Source: Pseudonocardiales bacterium (lineage in GTDB: Bacteria; Actinomycetota; Actinomycetes; Mycobacteriales; Jatrophihabitantaceae). From it: a stretch of DNA of 36,034 nt. Below, piece by piece: positions 7,971-13,923 of this stretch. The notes beneath the pieces were generated by a model, which saw only the letters and a list, made by a program, of their open reading frames with translations, made no database searches and was not told the DNA's origin. Made by a program: the position numbers and the translations under genes. The DNA lies in the NCBI GenBank assembly GCA_030840295.1, contig JAVEET010000219.1, forward strand, positions 1 through 36,034, written 5' to 3'. Position 1 is the first letter of the stretch; every line of letters begins with the position of its first letter.

Positions 7971-8462
7971 CTAGCTGAGCAGGCGGCGCGGATCGTGGGG
8001 GTTGTGAGGGTCCGTTGGTGAGACGTGTAGGGCGGCCCGGTCGGACGGATTCATCCCGAACCTGCCGCCAATGGTCGTGATCAACTGGGCCGACTCACGG
8101 GCAATCGTCCAGCTCGGGTTTTTCGACAGCCGCGTCAACGCCGTGCCGTCCGCCAACACCCGGTACACGGACACGCTCGCCGTACCGTTCTCGGCCAGAT
8201 CAGCCATGGCCACCCGGTTGATTTCGAGAACCTCGCACAGAAGGCCGAAGGTGTCCACGTCCCAGCTGGTCAAAACGTTTTGAGTGATCAAATCCGGCGC
8301 CAACCGCGCCCAATGCACCTTCGCCGGCTCCGACAGCGACGACGGACACACGACATCGGCCGCGCTGGGTTGAGGCTCGTCCCTGTTGATCCGGGACGGC
8401 CTGGTCTCCCCGTGCAGCAGCCGAAGGGCGGTTGGCATCGGCGCCGGTCCGCGCTTAGCCAT
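7971..8462 (-). CDS. terS: Phage terminase small subunit, P27 family
   Basis: The 163-residue product begins MAKRGPAPMPTALRLLHGE, the usual opening of P27-family small terminases. It continues with a CPSSLSEPAKVHWARLAPDL segment, a helix around WDVDTFGLLCEVL, and the NPSWTIARESAQLI / GRFGMNPSDRAAL segment typical of the family's end. The ATG at 8462 is chosen because it follows AGGGG and matches family starts; an in-frame ATG at 8534 has no ribosome site. TerS recognises the packaging site on phage DNA and hands it to the large subunit TerL. No TerL is encoded here. Satellites such as SaPIs use their own TerS to redirect a helper's TerL and capsids to satellite DNA, and I infer the same role. 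Confidence 0.88.
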   Translation of the reverse strand: MAKRGPAPMPTALRLLHGETRPSRINRDEPQPSAADVVCPSSLSEPAKVHWARLAPDLITQNVLTSWDVDTFGLLCEVLEINRVAMADLAENGTASVSVYRVLADGTALTRLSKNPSWTIARESAQLITTIGGRFGMNPSDRAALHVSPTDPHNPHDPRRLLS

Positions 8463-8591
8463 GCCGATCACCCCTGGGGCGAATTCGAAAAACTTGTCTG
8501 CACCCAGACGCACTTGGGGGGCAGTCATGGCCATATCGGACGTAGGGGGTCATGCCCCACCCCTCGCGTGGACTGACGTGGTGGTTGGTGA

Positions 8592-8771
8592 TCACGCGGC
8601 GTCGTCTCCGTTCGGCGTCTCGTCAGAGTTGCTGGTGTCCGCGGGATCGTCCGTCGATGGGGCAGCGCCGAACAGACGGCGCGCGTGGTCCTCTTGTTGC
8701 TGGCGGCGGCGTTCGAGGTGGCCACGGATGAAGGTGCGCATCCCGTCCGCGGCGGGCGTGTCGTTGGTCAT
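8592..8771 (-). CDS. Tiny hydrophilic protein of the mobile element (59 aa)
   Basis: The ATG (8769-8771) follows a strong ribosome site (AGGAGG, 5 bases upstream) and overlaps the stop of the upstream tiny gene in an ATGA junction, which supports real translation. The product has a basic, Gln/Arg-rich helix (residues ~12-33, including RGHLERRRQQQEDHARRLF) followed by an acidic, Asp/Ser/Thr-rich disordered tail ending NGDDAA. No family is recognised. A basic helix with an acidic tail would suit a nucleic-acid- or protein-binding accessory factor; this is a guess from composition. Confidence 0.7.
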   Translation of the reverse strand: MTNDTPAADGMRTFIRGHLERRRQQQEDHARRLFGAAPSTDDPADTSNSDETPNGDDAA

Positions 8772-8938
8772 TGGTCCTCCTGTGATGTGGTCGGTTGTGC
8801 TGGTTCGTCACCGGGCCAGCGGATCTCGCTAGCGGCGGCCTGGCGCTTCGGCTCAGCCCGTTCCCGTGCGCAAGCTCGGCAGCCCCGGCCGCGCCAGGTG
8901 ACGGTGTGGGTCGGATGGTCCCGGCAGACGAAGGCCAT
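8768..8938 (-). CDS. Tiny zinc-finger-like protein of the mobile element (56 aa)
   Basis: The frame from the ATG at 8936-8938 starts just after the stop of the replication gene (stop at 8942) and ends in an ATGA overlap with the next gene. The product contains Cys5-x2-His8 and Cys20-x2-Cys23, a plausible single zinc-binding knuckle, with aromatic and basic residues between (TVTWRGRG). Small Cys-rich proteins of this kind are common beside replication genes in actinobacterial phages and integrative elements. The ribosome site is weak (AGGGG), consistent with expression by coupling to the upstream gene. Function is unknown. Confidence 0.65.
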   Translation of the reverse strand: MAFVCRDHPTHTVTWRGRGCRACARERAEPKRQAAASEIRWPGDEPAQPTTSQEDQ

Positions 8939-8941
8939 TCG

Positions 8942-9715
8942 TCACCAGCCCCTGACTGGCCGCGCAACAGGGCTCAGCTCCGGCCGGCCGGTGTTGCGCT
9001 CGGGCAGCGGGTCGTCCTCCCAGCTACAGCGGTCCAGCCATGTGGCGGGGTGTGGAATGAATTCACGCTCGGGCAAGTTCGGATCGTCTCGATAGCGGCG
9101 AGCCGCGTCCAAGATCGTTTCGGCTGGAGTGCCCTTCTGAATCGCTTGGGCGAATGCAGTTTTGGCGCTGCCTTTCGCCTCGCGTCTGGGGTACGTGTCC
9201 CAAAACTCAGCGAAGGGATCTGAATCTGTGATCGGCTCGCGCGCTGCACCATGCTCCATGCCACCTGCTACATGCCACATGCTTAGCGTGCTCTTTTTTG
9301 CGTCCGGCTCGGATTCGTCTGCGCCTCGCTCAGATTCGTTTGCGTCCGGCTCGGATTCGTCTGCGCCTCGCTCAGATTCGTTCGGCGATGGTAGGCGAGA
9401 AGGGACCTTCGCTGGTTCGAGTCGCTGATGTTTCGCCAGCTTCGGCAAGAACAAATACACCGCGTTCCGCACTCGGTATCGGTGCGCCTTGCCTGCCTCG
9501 ATCAAGCAGTCGAGCATCTTCTCGATGTCTCCCGCGGTCAGGTCGTCGTCGTAAGCGAACAGCTGACCTTTCACGTACCGCGGATCACCTTGCAGCCGCC
9601 CGTGTTCGTCGGCCAGCCCCCACAGTCCGATGTACAACAGGCGGATGTCGCGGCTCAAGAGGGTGATCTCCTGATCGGCGAAAAACTCGGGCTTCACTGA
9701 TCGCATCCTCGACAT
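8942..9715 (-). CDS. Phage replisome organiser-like replication protein
   Basis: The 257-residue protein starts with MSRMRSVKPEFFADQEI. Its ATG shares one base with the upstream stop (TGATG). Residues ~1-100 are a winged-HTH-like domain (LLYIGLWGLADEHGRLQGDPRYVK, then DLTAGDIEKMLDCL) seen in phage replication initiators. A disordered linker contains a duplicated 14-residue unit. The last ~70 residues (FWDTYPRREAKGSAKTAFAQ to HPATWLDRCSWEDDP) match the DnaT/DnaD-like tail that recruits host helicase or loader in many phage initiators. It probably binds the element's origin and loads the host replisome. Plasmid-type RepSA or a primase is absent. This supports a phage-style replication strategy. 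Confidence 0.8.
   Translation of the reverse strand: MSRMRSVKPEFFADQEITLLSRDIRLLYIGLWGLADEHGRLQGDPRYVKGQLFAYDDDLTAGDIEKMLDCLIEAGKAHRYRVRNAVYLFLPKLAKHQRLEPAKVPSRLPSPNESERGADESEPDANESERGADESEPDAKKSTLSMWHVAGGMEHGAAREPITDSDPFAEFWDTYPRREAKGSAKTAFAQAIQKGTPAETILDAARRYRDDPNLPEREFIPHPATWLDRCSWEDDPLPERNTGRPELSPVARPVRGW
9300..9383. repeat. 42-bp tandem duplication in the replication gene
   Basis: Two copies (9300-9341 and 9342-9383) differ only in their final base. They keep the reading frame and encode two 14-residue units of the acidic pattern NESERGADESEPDA in the linker between the two domains of the replication protein. Near identity indicates recent duplication. Confidence 0.9.
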
Positions 9716-10080
9716 CAGGCACCACCGTCCGAAGATTGCTCGATGCCGCGCCACAGGCGAAGTAATCGGCCGTCTATAGGCGAGATCACCGCGCCGATGC
9801 ACTCGATCTTGCGGGCCTTCCGCGCGCCAGCCAGCAAGGCACCCCAACGGCAAGGATGGTCAGCCGGCAGCCCGACCAGTTCTTGGATCCGGTCGGCTGT
9901 GAAGGGCTGACCGGTCAGTGCCAGATGATCGATCGCGGACATGGTGACCGACCGAAACCAGGAGTCGGCGCGTTCCAGAGCCAGGTCCGGGCCAGTGGAG
10001 GTTAGACTTTGGTCTGTTGTTGTCGGGTGGTTCGGGTGGCGGTTTCTGTGGTGGGAGCCGCCCCTACCCGGCGGACTCAT
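9715..10080 (-). CDS. Small phage-type winged-helix protein (121 aa)
   Basis: The ATG at 10080 follows GGGGAG and overlaps the upstream stop (ATGA). Residues ~38-115 read as a compact domain with a SAIDHLALTGQPFTADRIQELVGLPADHP opening and a GRLLRLWRG ending. Actinobacteriophages carry a family of short proteins with the same plan: a helix, a G-PFTADD element, P-HPN-WG, an Ala-rich helix and a terminal V-VW strand. They sit near replication and regulation genes. A DNA-binding role is likely from the fold pattern but the specific job is unknown. The first ~35 residues are basic and probably disordered. Confidence 0.7.
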   Translation of the reverse strand: MSPPGRGGSHHRNRHPNHPTTTDQSLTSTGPDLALERADSWFRSVTMSAIDHLALTGQPFTADRIQELVGLPADHPCRWGALLAGARKARKIECIGAVISPIDGRLLRLWRGIEQSSDGGA

Positions 10081-10340
10081 CTCGACTCCCCGACTTGTGC
10101 TCGACGCCTTCGCGCCTGAGCCGACCGGAGCGCGAGGCCCGTGAAATAGGCCCGACGCGCCTGCTCAGCTCGCCGCACTCGGTCCTCCGGGGCCAGAACG
10201 CCAGCTGGATCGACTTCCTTCTCGAAGCGGGCCATAGATGCTTTCCGCGCGGGTGCGGTGTGCTGGGTTTCGTCCGCGACACGGGAATGCATCACCAGGG
10301 CGGCGCGGCGGGCGTGCATCGAACGTTCAGCTGGCGTCAC
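10077..10340 (-). CDS. Conserved small basic helical protein of actinobacterial elements (87 aa)
   Basis: The frame starts in an ATGA overlap with the upstream HTH gene and ends in another ATGA overlap with the next gene, so it is embedded in a coupled operon. The sequence includes ARKASMARFEKEVDPAGVLAPEDRVRRAEQARRAYFTGLALRSAQARRRR. This pattern (FE-EVDP-GVL-PEER-RRAE-AR-A-F--LAL-S--AR) recurs as a hypothetical protein in many actinobacterial phages and plasmids. It is likely all-helical and basic. A competing frame on the same strand (10064-10282) has no such pattern and was discarded. Function is unknown. Confidence 0.75.
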   Translation of the reverse strand: MTPAERSMHARRAALVMHSRVADETQHTAPARKASMARFEKEVDPAGVLAPEDRVRRAEQARRAYFTGLALRSAQARRRRAQVGESR

Positions 10341-10573
10341 CTCGCACCGCCGGGAACCATCGGCTGTTGGATCATGGAAATGATCTGCGCCCGTCGCACG
10401 AGAATGGTTCGAGGGCCGATCTTGTAGCCGTCAATCACTCCGGCCTTCGCCCAACGTCCGATCGTTTCCGGGCTCTTGCCTACCAGCCGGCCCGCTTCCC
10501 TCAGCGGGATTAGCTCCGCCTCTGCAACGGATGCCTGATCGTCTTGGCGCGCGACCACCGCGGCCTCGCACAT
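10337..10573 (-). CDS. xis: Excisionase-like helix-turn-helix protein
   Basis: The chosen ATG at 10573 (MCEAAVVARQ) has GAAGGA at good spacing; an in-frame ATG six codons upstream (10591) has no clear ribosome site. Residues ~20-65 form an excisionase/HTH_17 domain: LIPLREAGRLVGKSPETIGRWAKAG is the HTH, followed by GYKIGPRTILVRR as the wing. Xis proteins of this size bend DNA at attachment sites so that the tyrosine integrase excises the element. Here the gene leads the minus-strand operon, separated from the integrase gene by the regulatory region and one plus-strand gene. It could also act as the operon's regulator. Confidence 0.8.
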   Translation of the reverse strand: MCEAAVVARQDDQASVAEAELIPLREAGRLVGKSPETIGRWAKAGVIDGYKIGPRTILVRRAQIISMIQQPMVPGGAR

Positions 10574-10630
10574 GGTTTGTCCTTCGGCCATACTGGACCC
10601 GGCCCCTTCTCTGGTTGGGGTTTTCGAGAC

Positions 10631-10677
10631 GGACCCGGTGCGCTTTCGTTCTTCCCGGAAGTAGGCGCACCGGGTCC
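10631..10677. promoter_or_regulatory. Perfect 13-bp inverted repeat upstream of the satellite operon
   Basis: GGACCCGGTGCGC (10631-10643) and GCGCACCGGGTCC (10665-10677) are perfect inverted copies with a 21-base spacer. A third half-copy GGACCCGG lies at 10595-10602, next to the first operon gene. Half-sites spaced in this way upstream of the leading gene suit a repressor operator or a structured leader. Confidence 0.55.
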
Positions 10678-10745
10678 GCTAGTGAGTTTGACGCGAGTCG
10701 ATCGTATATGGCGTCTGCAGGTACCGCAGGAAACGACGCGCGCGA

Positions 10746-10771
10746 GAATCCCCTTTTAAATAAGGGGATTC
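10746..10771. promoter_or_regulatory. AT-centred perfect 10-bp palindrome, candidate origin or operator
   Basis: GAATCCCCTT and AAGGGGATTC are perfect inverted copies around TTAAAT. The central ten bases are all A/T, a striking exception in this GC-rich element. It lies 10 bp from an iteron array. An easily melted core next to iterons is the usual layout of a satellite or plasmid origin; an operator is the alternative. Confidence 0.5.
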
Positions 10772-10781
10772 ACCGCTAGAG

Positions 10782-10831
10782 ACCGAGCTAGGCCGAGGGA
10801 CGCCGAGCTAGGCCGAGCTACGCCGAAGCGT
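10782..10831. repeat. Five 10-bp iterons, candidate replication origin
   Basis: Five contiguous 10-bp units follow the consensus GCCGAGCTAG: units 1, 3 and 4 are near identical, units 2 and 5 are degenerate. The period of one DNA turn places each unit on the same face, as in iterons bound by replication initiators. The array lies in the only sizeable gene-free stretch (10592-10873) inside the element. Confidence 0.6.
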
Positions 10832-10873
10832 CGTTCCTAGACCTGCTGGGGTTGAACCTGACAAGATCATCCG

Positions 10874-11140
10874 ATGGACGAATACAAGCTCGAAATTTGG
10901 ACGCGGGGCGCAACCGAACCGGTGACCGTGGTGATGCCGGATGAGCCAGGAGCGAGCTCGCGAGATCGCTTTCACGGCGTCTGCGATGCCGTCGAAATCG
11001 GCAGAGCATCGGGCGCTGCGCTGCGCTATGTAACTTGGCAAGACGTGGGGCCTGGGGGCGGCTTTACGATTGACCCCGCGGACACCATCGAGGTCAAGCT
11101 GATAGGGCCAGATGGTGAAGAAAGCAGGACCTTCGACTAG
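10874..11140 (+). CDS. Hypothetical acidic protein of the mobile element (88 aa)
   Basis: The 88-residue frame begins at an ATG with only a weak ribosome site. The predicted protein is mixed alpha/beta by eye: strand-like stretches YKLEIWTRG, VTVVMPD, LRYVTWQDV and TIEVKLIGP, with acidic charge overall. It contains no membrane segment or known motif. It is transcribed away from the regulatory region and converges with the integrase gene (stops 13 bp apart). Its position between the candidate origin and the integrase suggests early or lysogenic expression. I do not recognise the family. Confidence 0.55.
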   Translation: MDEYKLEIWTRGATEPVTVVMPDEPGASSRDRFHGVCDAVEIGRASGAALRYVTWQDVGPGGGFTIDPADTIEVKLIGPDGEESRTFD

Positions 11141-11153
11141 TTGCGGCCCGAAG

Positions 11154-12065
11154 CTATAGCTTGTCGCCCAGGCCCAGGCGTCGGTGCGCGTCCCGGGCGC
11201 GCTCGTCAGCGGCGCTGGCCGCGTACCGGCCGACCATCTGCCTCGACTTCCAGCCCGCCAGCCGCATCAGGTCGTTCTCCTGACCGCCGGCCTGGAGCCA
11301 GGTGTGAGCGAAGGTGTGCCGGAACTGGTGCGGGTGCAAGTGGCCCAGGCCGGCCAGCTTGGCCCGGCGGTCCAACATCATCTTCAGTGCCTCGAACTTG
11401 AGCGGACCGAGGCGGCCCAGCCACAGTTCCGGCCGGTCGGCATACGGGTGCCGCCTGCGGGCTCGCAGATAGTTGCGCAGGGCCTTGCGGGTCTCCAGCC
11501 CGAACGGTACGGCCCTCAGGCGGCGGCCTTTGCCCATGACCACGGCGACGTCCTGCTCGAAATCGAGATCGGTCAGGGCGATGCCCATCAGCTCCGAGCG
11601 GCGGATACCGCAGTCGAGCAGCAGGCGGATCATCGCCGTGTCGCGGACCTCGGTGAACCGGGTGCCCTTGCACGCGGCGAGCAGCTTGCGCACATCCTCG
11701 GAGCTGATGACCGGCACAGGTTTCTCCGGCACCGCGGGCGGACGCATCTTGATGAACGGACTCAGTGCGATCACATCGGAGTCGGCCAGGAAGCGGAACA
11801 GCTGCTGGAGGGACCGGTAGTGCTTCGCCACGGTCGCGGCGCTGATGGTCGGCCGGTCCGACATCTCGGCGAAGAAGTTCTCCAGCTCGACGCGGCCGAT
11901 GTCCTGCACCAGGGTGGACCGCTCGGTGCGGATCAGGAACGCCAGCAGCTCCCGCCCACATTTGAGGTAGGACTCGATGGTGGACGGCGCGCGGTTGAGC
12001 GACCGTAGGTGCGTGGTCCAGTCGGACAGGTACTCGCTCAGGTCATCAAGATCTATGTCGGCCAT
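11154..12065 (-). CDS. int: Tyrosine recombinase (site-specific integrase)
   Basis: The 303-residue protein starts at ATG 12065 ([13 protein letters not shown]), preceded by GGAG; the frame is open further upstream but without support. Residues 8-100 are the SAM-like core-binding domain and 115-300 the catalytic domain. Catalytic residues are visible: Arg155 (GIRRSEL), Lys179 (MGKGRR), His246 and Arg249 (HQFRH), Trp272 (GW) and nucleophile Tyr281 (GRYA). It integrates the element into the 3' half of the adjacent tRNA. Its start is 133 bp from the 47-bp att repeat, the classic layout. It is homologous to the broken integrase at 85-576, and each lies beside a copy of the same att core. Confidence 0.95.
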   Translation of the reverse strand: MADIDLDDLSEYLSDWTTHLRSLNRAPSTIESYLKCGRELLAFLIRTERSTLVQDIGRVELENFFAEMSDRPTISAATVAKHYRSLQQLFRFLADSDVIALSPFIKMRPPAVPEKPVPVISSEDVRKLLAACKGTRFTEVRDTAMIRLLLDCGIRRSELMGIALTDLDFEQDVAVVMGKGRRLRAVPFGLETRKALRNYLRARRRHPYADRPELWLGRLGPLKFEALKMMLDRRAKLAGLGHLHPHQFRHTFAHTWLQAGGQENDLMRLAGWKSRQMVGRYAASAADERARDAHRRLGLGDKL

Positions 12066-12129
12066 GATCCATCTCCGAAACGGCCCGCGAAGAGGCTCTT
12101 GCGCCCTCCGCCATCTTGTGACAATACTA

Positions 12130-12159
12130 TGCACTATGAGCGCTGTGCGGGATAGTGCA
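12130..12159. promoter_or_regulatory. 8-bp inverted repeat upstream of int
   Basis: TGCACTAT (12130-12137) and ATAGTGCA (12152-12159) are perfect inverted copies with a 14-base spacer, between the integrase start and the att repeat. They could be a binding site for Xis, integrase arms or a repressor. A different palindrome occupies a similar place next to the integrase remnant (584-603). Confidence 0.4.
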
Positions 12160-12197
12160 ACACCGGCCCAGGGCAATGTAGGCCAGGAAATGCCTGG

Positions 12198-12244
12198 GAT
12201 TGTGGGGCGGGTCGGGCTCGAACCGACGACCCAGGGATTATGAG
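12198..12244. repeat. tRNA-proximal attachment site (47 bp)
   Basis: This copy is identical to 660-706. It includes the tRNA from the discriminator base (12203) through the anticodon (12240-12242). Element DNA begins to its left. The offset between the copies is 11,538 bp, which is the predicted size of the excised circle. Confidence 0.92.
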
Positions 12245-12276
12245 TCCCCTGCTCTAACCAGCTGAGCTACCGCCCC
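12203..12276 (-). tRNA. tRNA with CAT anticodon (elongator Met or lysidine-type Ile)
   Basis: The cloverleaf is complete on the minus strand. The 7-bp acceptor stem is GGGGCGG with CCGCCCC, followed by discriminator A; the D arm holds AGCTCAGCTGGTTAGAGC; the anticodon stem is GGGGA with TCCCT around loop CTCATAA (anticodon CAT); the T arm is GTCGG/CCGAC with loop TTCGAGC. The sequence has no initiator-type features, so it is elongator tRNA-Met or the tRNA-Ile that needs TilS; the anticodon stem resembles the Ile type. No CCA is encoded. Its 3' half is the element's integration site. Confidence 0.93.
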
Positions 12277-12594
12277 CTTCACGGATGTCGTTATGCAGCG
12301 AGGCTGGTTTCATGACGTCCGTTTGAGCTGATATTCACTTGTGAGTTTCGCACCCTCATGACCGCCACGTCGCACCACGGCACGTCGAAGCTTGAAACAG
12401 GCTAGCTACTGCCTTCCGGGCACCTCTCATCGCCTCACCACAACCGTGGACCTTGCCTCGCCGATAGCCCTTTCAGCCTGCGTTCGATAAGGTGCCTAGA
12501 CGACCCCGTACCGAGTGAAAACCCACCTGCGGCGGTTCGTGTAGGACCTGGACTCCGCAACGTCGGACGACCCGGTGAGCGTCTGGAATTCCTG
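12277..12594. other. Intergenic stretch without a recognisable gene
   Basis: This 318-bp region between the tRNA and the small membrane protein gene holds no frame with convincing codon use on either strand and no clear RNA gene. It probably contains the tRNA promoter on the minus strand (right of 12276) and the leader of the next gene. Confidence 0.5.
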
Positions 12595-13143
12595 ATGGCC
12601 CGAAACACCGTTTACCGTTCCATGCACGATCTCGGCCTGGCCGCGTGGTTCGGCGGGACGCTCGCCAACGCCGTAGCACTGAACGCGGCCGCATCCGTCC
12701 CGTCCAAGGCCCGTGACCGAGGTCAGGTGGCCAACGTCGGCTGGGACCGTTGGACGCCCGTCAACGCCGCCGCAATCGGCACACACCTGCTCGGCGCCAC
12801 CGGGTTGCTGTGGGCGAACAAGCAGCGCTTGGTCGGGCAGGAAGGTGTCGCATCGATGGCTACCGCCAAGACCGGACTCACCCTCGCGGCACTCGCCGTC
12901 ACCGCCTACTCCCGGCTGCTCGGCAAGAAGGTGTCGGCGCACGCCGACGTTCCGGTCGAGTCCGCAACGGCGCCGGCCGAGAACACACCCACCGACGTCG
13001 CGAAGGCACAGCAGCAGCTACGGATGCTGCAGTGGGCCGTGCCCGGGCTGACCGGCGCGCTCATCGTGGTCAGCGCCTTCGCCGGTGAACAACAGCGCGG
13101 GCACGAGGTCTTGCGCGGCCTGCGCAACCGGCTCATGCCGTAA
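12595..13143 (+). CDS. Small integral membrane protein of unknown function (182 aa)
   Basis: Hydrophobic stretches near residues 13-33, 58-74, 88-105 and 146-163 suggest four membrane helices, with conserved-looking Gly, Asn and Trp residues (GLAAWFGGTLANAVALN; VGWDRWTPVNAAAIGTHLLGA). A polar Pro/Ala-rich loop (about 115-140) precedes the last helix. The layout resembles DoxX-like or other four-helix membrane proteins of actinobacteria, but no signature is certain. The ATG has little ribosome-site support; a start at the in-frame Met10 is possible. It is the first chromosomal gene after the tRNA and converges with the HutD-family gene. Confidence 0.7.
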   Translation: MARNTVYRSMHDLGLAAWFGGTLANAVALNAAASVPSKARDRGQVANVGWDRWTPVNAAAIGTHLLGATGLLWANKQRLVGQEGVASMATAKTGLTLAALAVTAYSRLLGKKVSAHADVPVESATAPAENTPTDVAKAQQQLRMLQWAVPGLTGALIVVSAFAGEQQRGHEVLRGLRNRLMP

Positions 13144-13156
13144 TAGACGGCAGCCG

Positions 13157-13750
13157 CTACGAGCAGCTGATCGTGAGCCGCACGGCCATGCCGGGTCCGC
13201 TCAGCTCGACTCGGCCGCCCTGGCCCACGCGAAGCAGATCGAACTGCTGCAGGGCTGCCGGACTCTGCTGGGCGAGCCCGGCTGCCCTGAGCGGACCAGC
13301 TACCACCAGGATCAGCTCCTCACAATTCGGGTTCGCGACCACGACGATGTCCTGCGCGATCTCCAGGAGCGACAGGTCCGCGCGACAATGCGGGCGCCTG
13401 AGCATGACGTTGAGCAGCTTCACCGGACCGTCCAGCAGCCGGCAGGTCACGACAGCCTCACCCGGGTAGGCCAGGACGCCCGACGGACCCAGCTCGGATC
13501 GGTCCAGACAGTGTTCGATCGAGTCGACCATCAGCGATATCCCGAGACCGCTGAGGACCACCGACAGCCGCTCGATGCCGGCGAAGGTCGAGAAGGCACC
13601 GTCAACGACAATGTCAGCGATGCTCAACCGCCAGTCGGCCTGTTCGGCTTCAGCTCCCGCCGGCGCGGCGAGCAGCGGGTACGTCGTCCCGGCCCCGTTC
13701 TTCCACGGGGTCGGAAGGCGGTCGGCCCATCGCTTGATCTCCGGCCCCAT
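13157..13750 (-). CDS. HutD/Ves family protein
   Basis: The 197-residue protein has the family's opening PWKNGAGTTYPL (canonical WKNGGG-T-E), then DWRLSIADIVVDGAFSTFAGIERLSVVLSG, which corresponds to the W-(I/L)S-A-V---GPFS-FPGIDR motif. The fold is a bicupin-like beta barrel. Family members are found with histidine utilisation genes (HutD) or as the cold-induced E. coli protein Ves, but the biochemical role is not firmly known. The ATG at 13750 is chosen because GAGG lies 6 bases upstream and family members begin about 15 residues before the WKNG motif; a longer frame opens at 13783. No hut genes are nearby, so a histidine link is not supported here. Confidence 0.85.
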   Translation of the reverse strand: MGPEIKRWADRLPTPWKNGAGTTYPLLAAPAGAEAEQADWRLSIADIVVDGAFSTFAGIERLSVVLSGLGISLMVDSIEHCLDRSELGPSGVLAYPGEAVVTCRLLDGPVKLLNVMLRRPHCRADLSLLEIAQDIVVVANPNCEELILVVAGPLRAAGLAQQSPAALQQFDLLRVGQGGRVELSGPGMAVRLTISCS

Positions 13751-13923
13751 CCTCGACCTCATTCCCGGTGCGGTTGGCCTCATACCTCCCGCCGCGGTAA
13801 CGCGTCGATGAGCGATGCGGAGGTCGATGAGCGGTGCCGAAGGCTAGCAGCCCCGGCCGCAGGATCGTGGTCACACGGGCATGCGCCGGTCAGCGGGCGG
13901 TAGGGCATGCTAACTCGGTGTTC

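Larger units (their letters stand above)
660..12244. mobile_element. tRNA-integrated phage satellite / AICE-like element, about 11.5 kb
   Basis: The element is bounded by exact 47-bp direct repeats (660-706 and 12198-12244) that contain the 3' half of a CAT-anticodon tRNA. It carries an intact integrase next to the tRNA end, an excisionase-like HTH gene, replication-type genes, a small terminase, an FtsK-type translocase and a tape measure protein. No large terminase, portal, protease, capsid, tail tube, baseplate or lysin gene is present, and no long unexplained stretch could hide one. The frames are intact and tightly coupled, which argues against a random decayed prophage. Known phage satellites of the SaPI/PICI type likewise pair an integrase, Xis, a replication module and TerS with few structural genes. 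The FtsK gene is more typical of actinomycete integrative conjugative elements. Mosaic origin and helper dependence are inferred. Confidence 0.85.

Noticed and set aside
11977-12243. Plus-strand frame ending [12 protein letters not shown]
   Set aside because: That ending is the translation of the tRNA 3' half, a well-known false protein; the frame overlaps the integrase start and the tRNA.
660-12244. Plain decayed prophage as the explanation for the element
   Set aside because: All frames are intact with tight ATGA/TGATG coupling, and retaining TerS and the tape measure while cleanly losing every gene between them would be an odd decay pattern. It remains the main alternative and needs comparison with relatives.
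13157-13903. Plus-strand frame of 272 residues over the HutD-family gene
   Set aside because: The opposite strand shows clear HutD motifs; the plus-strand translation is Arg/Gln/His-rich shadow.
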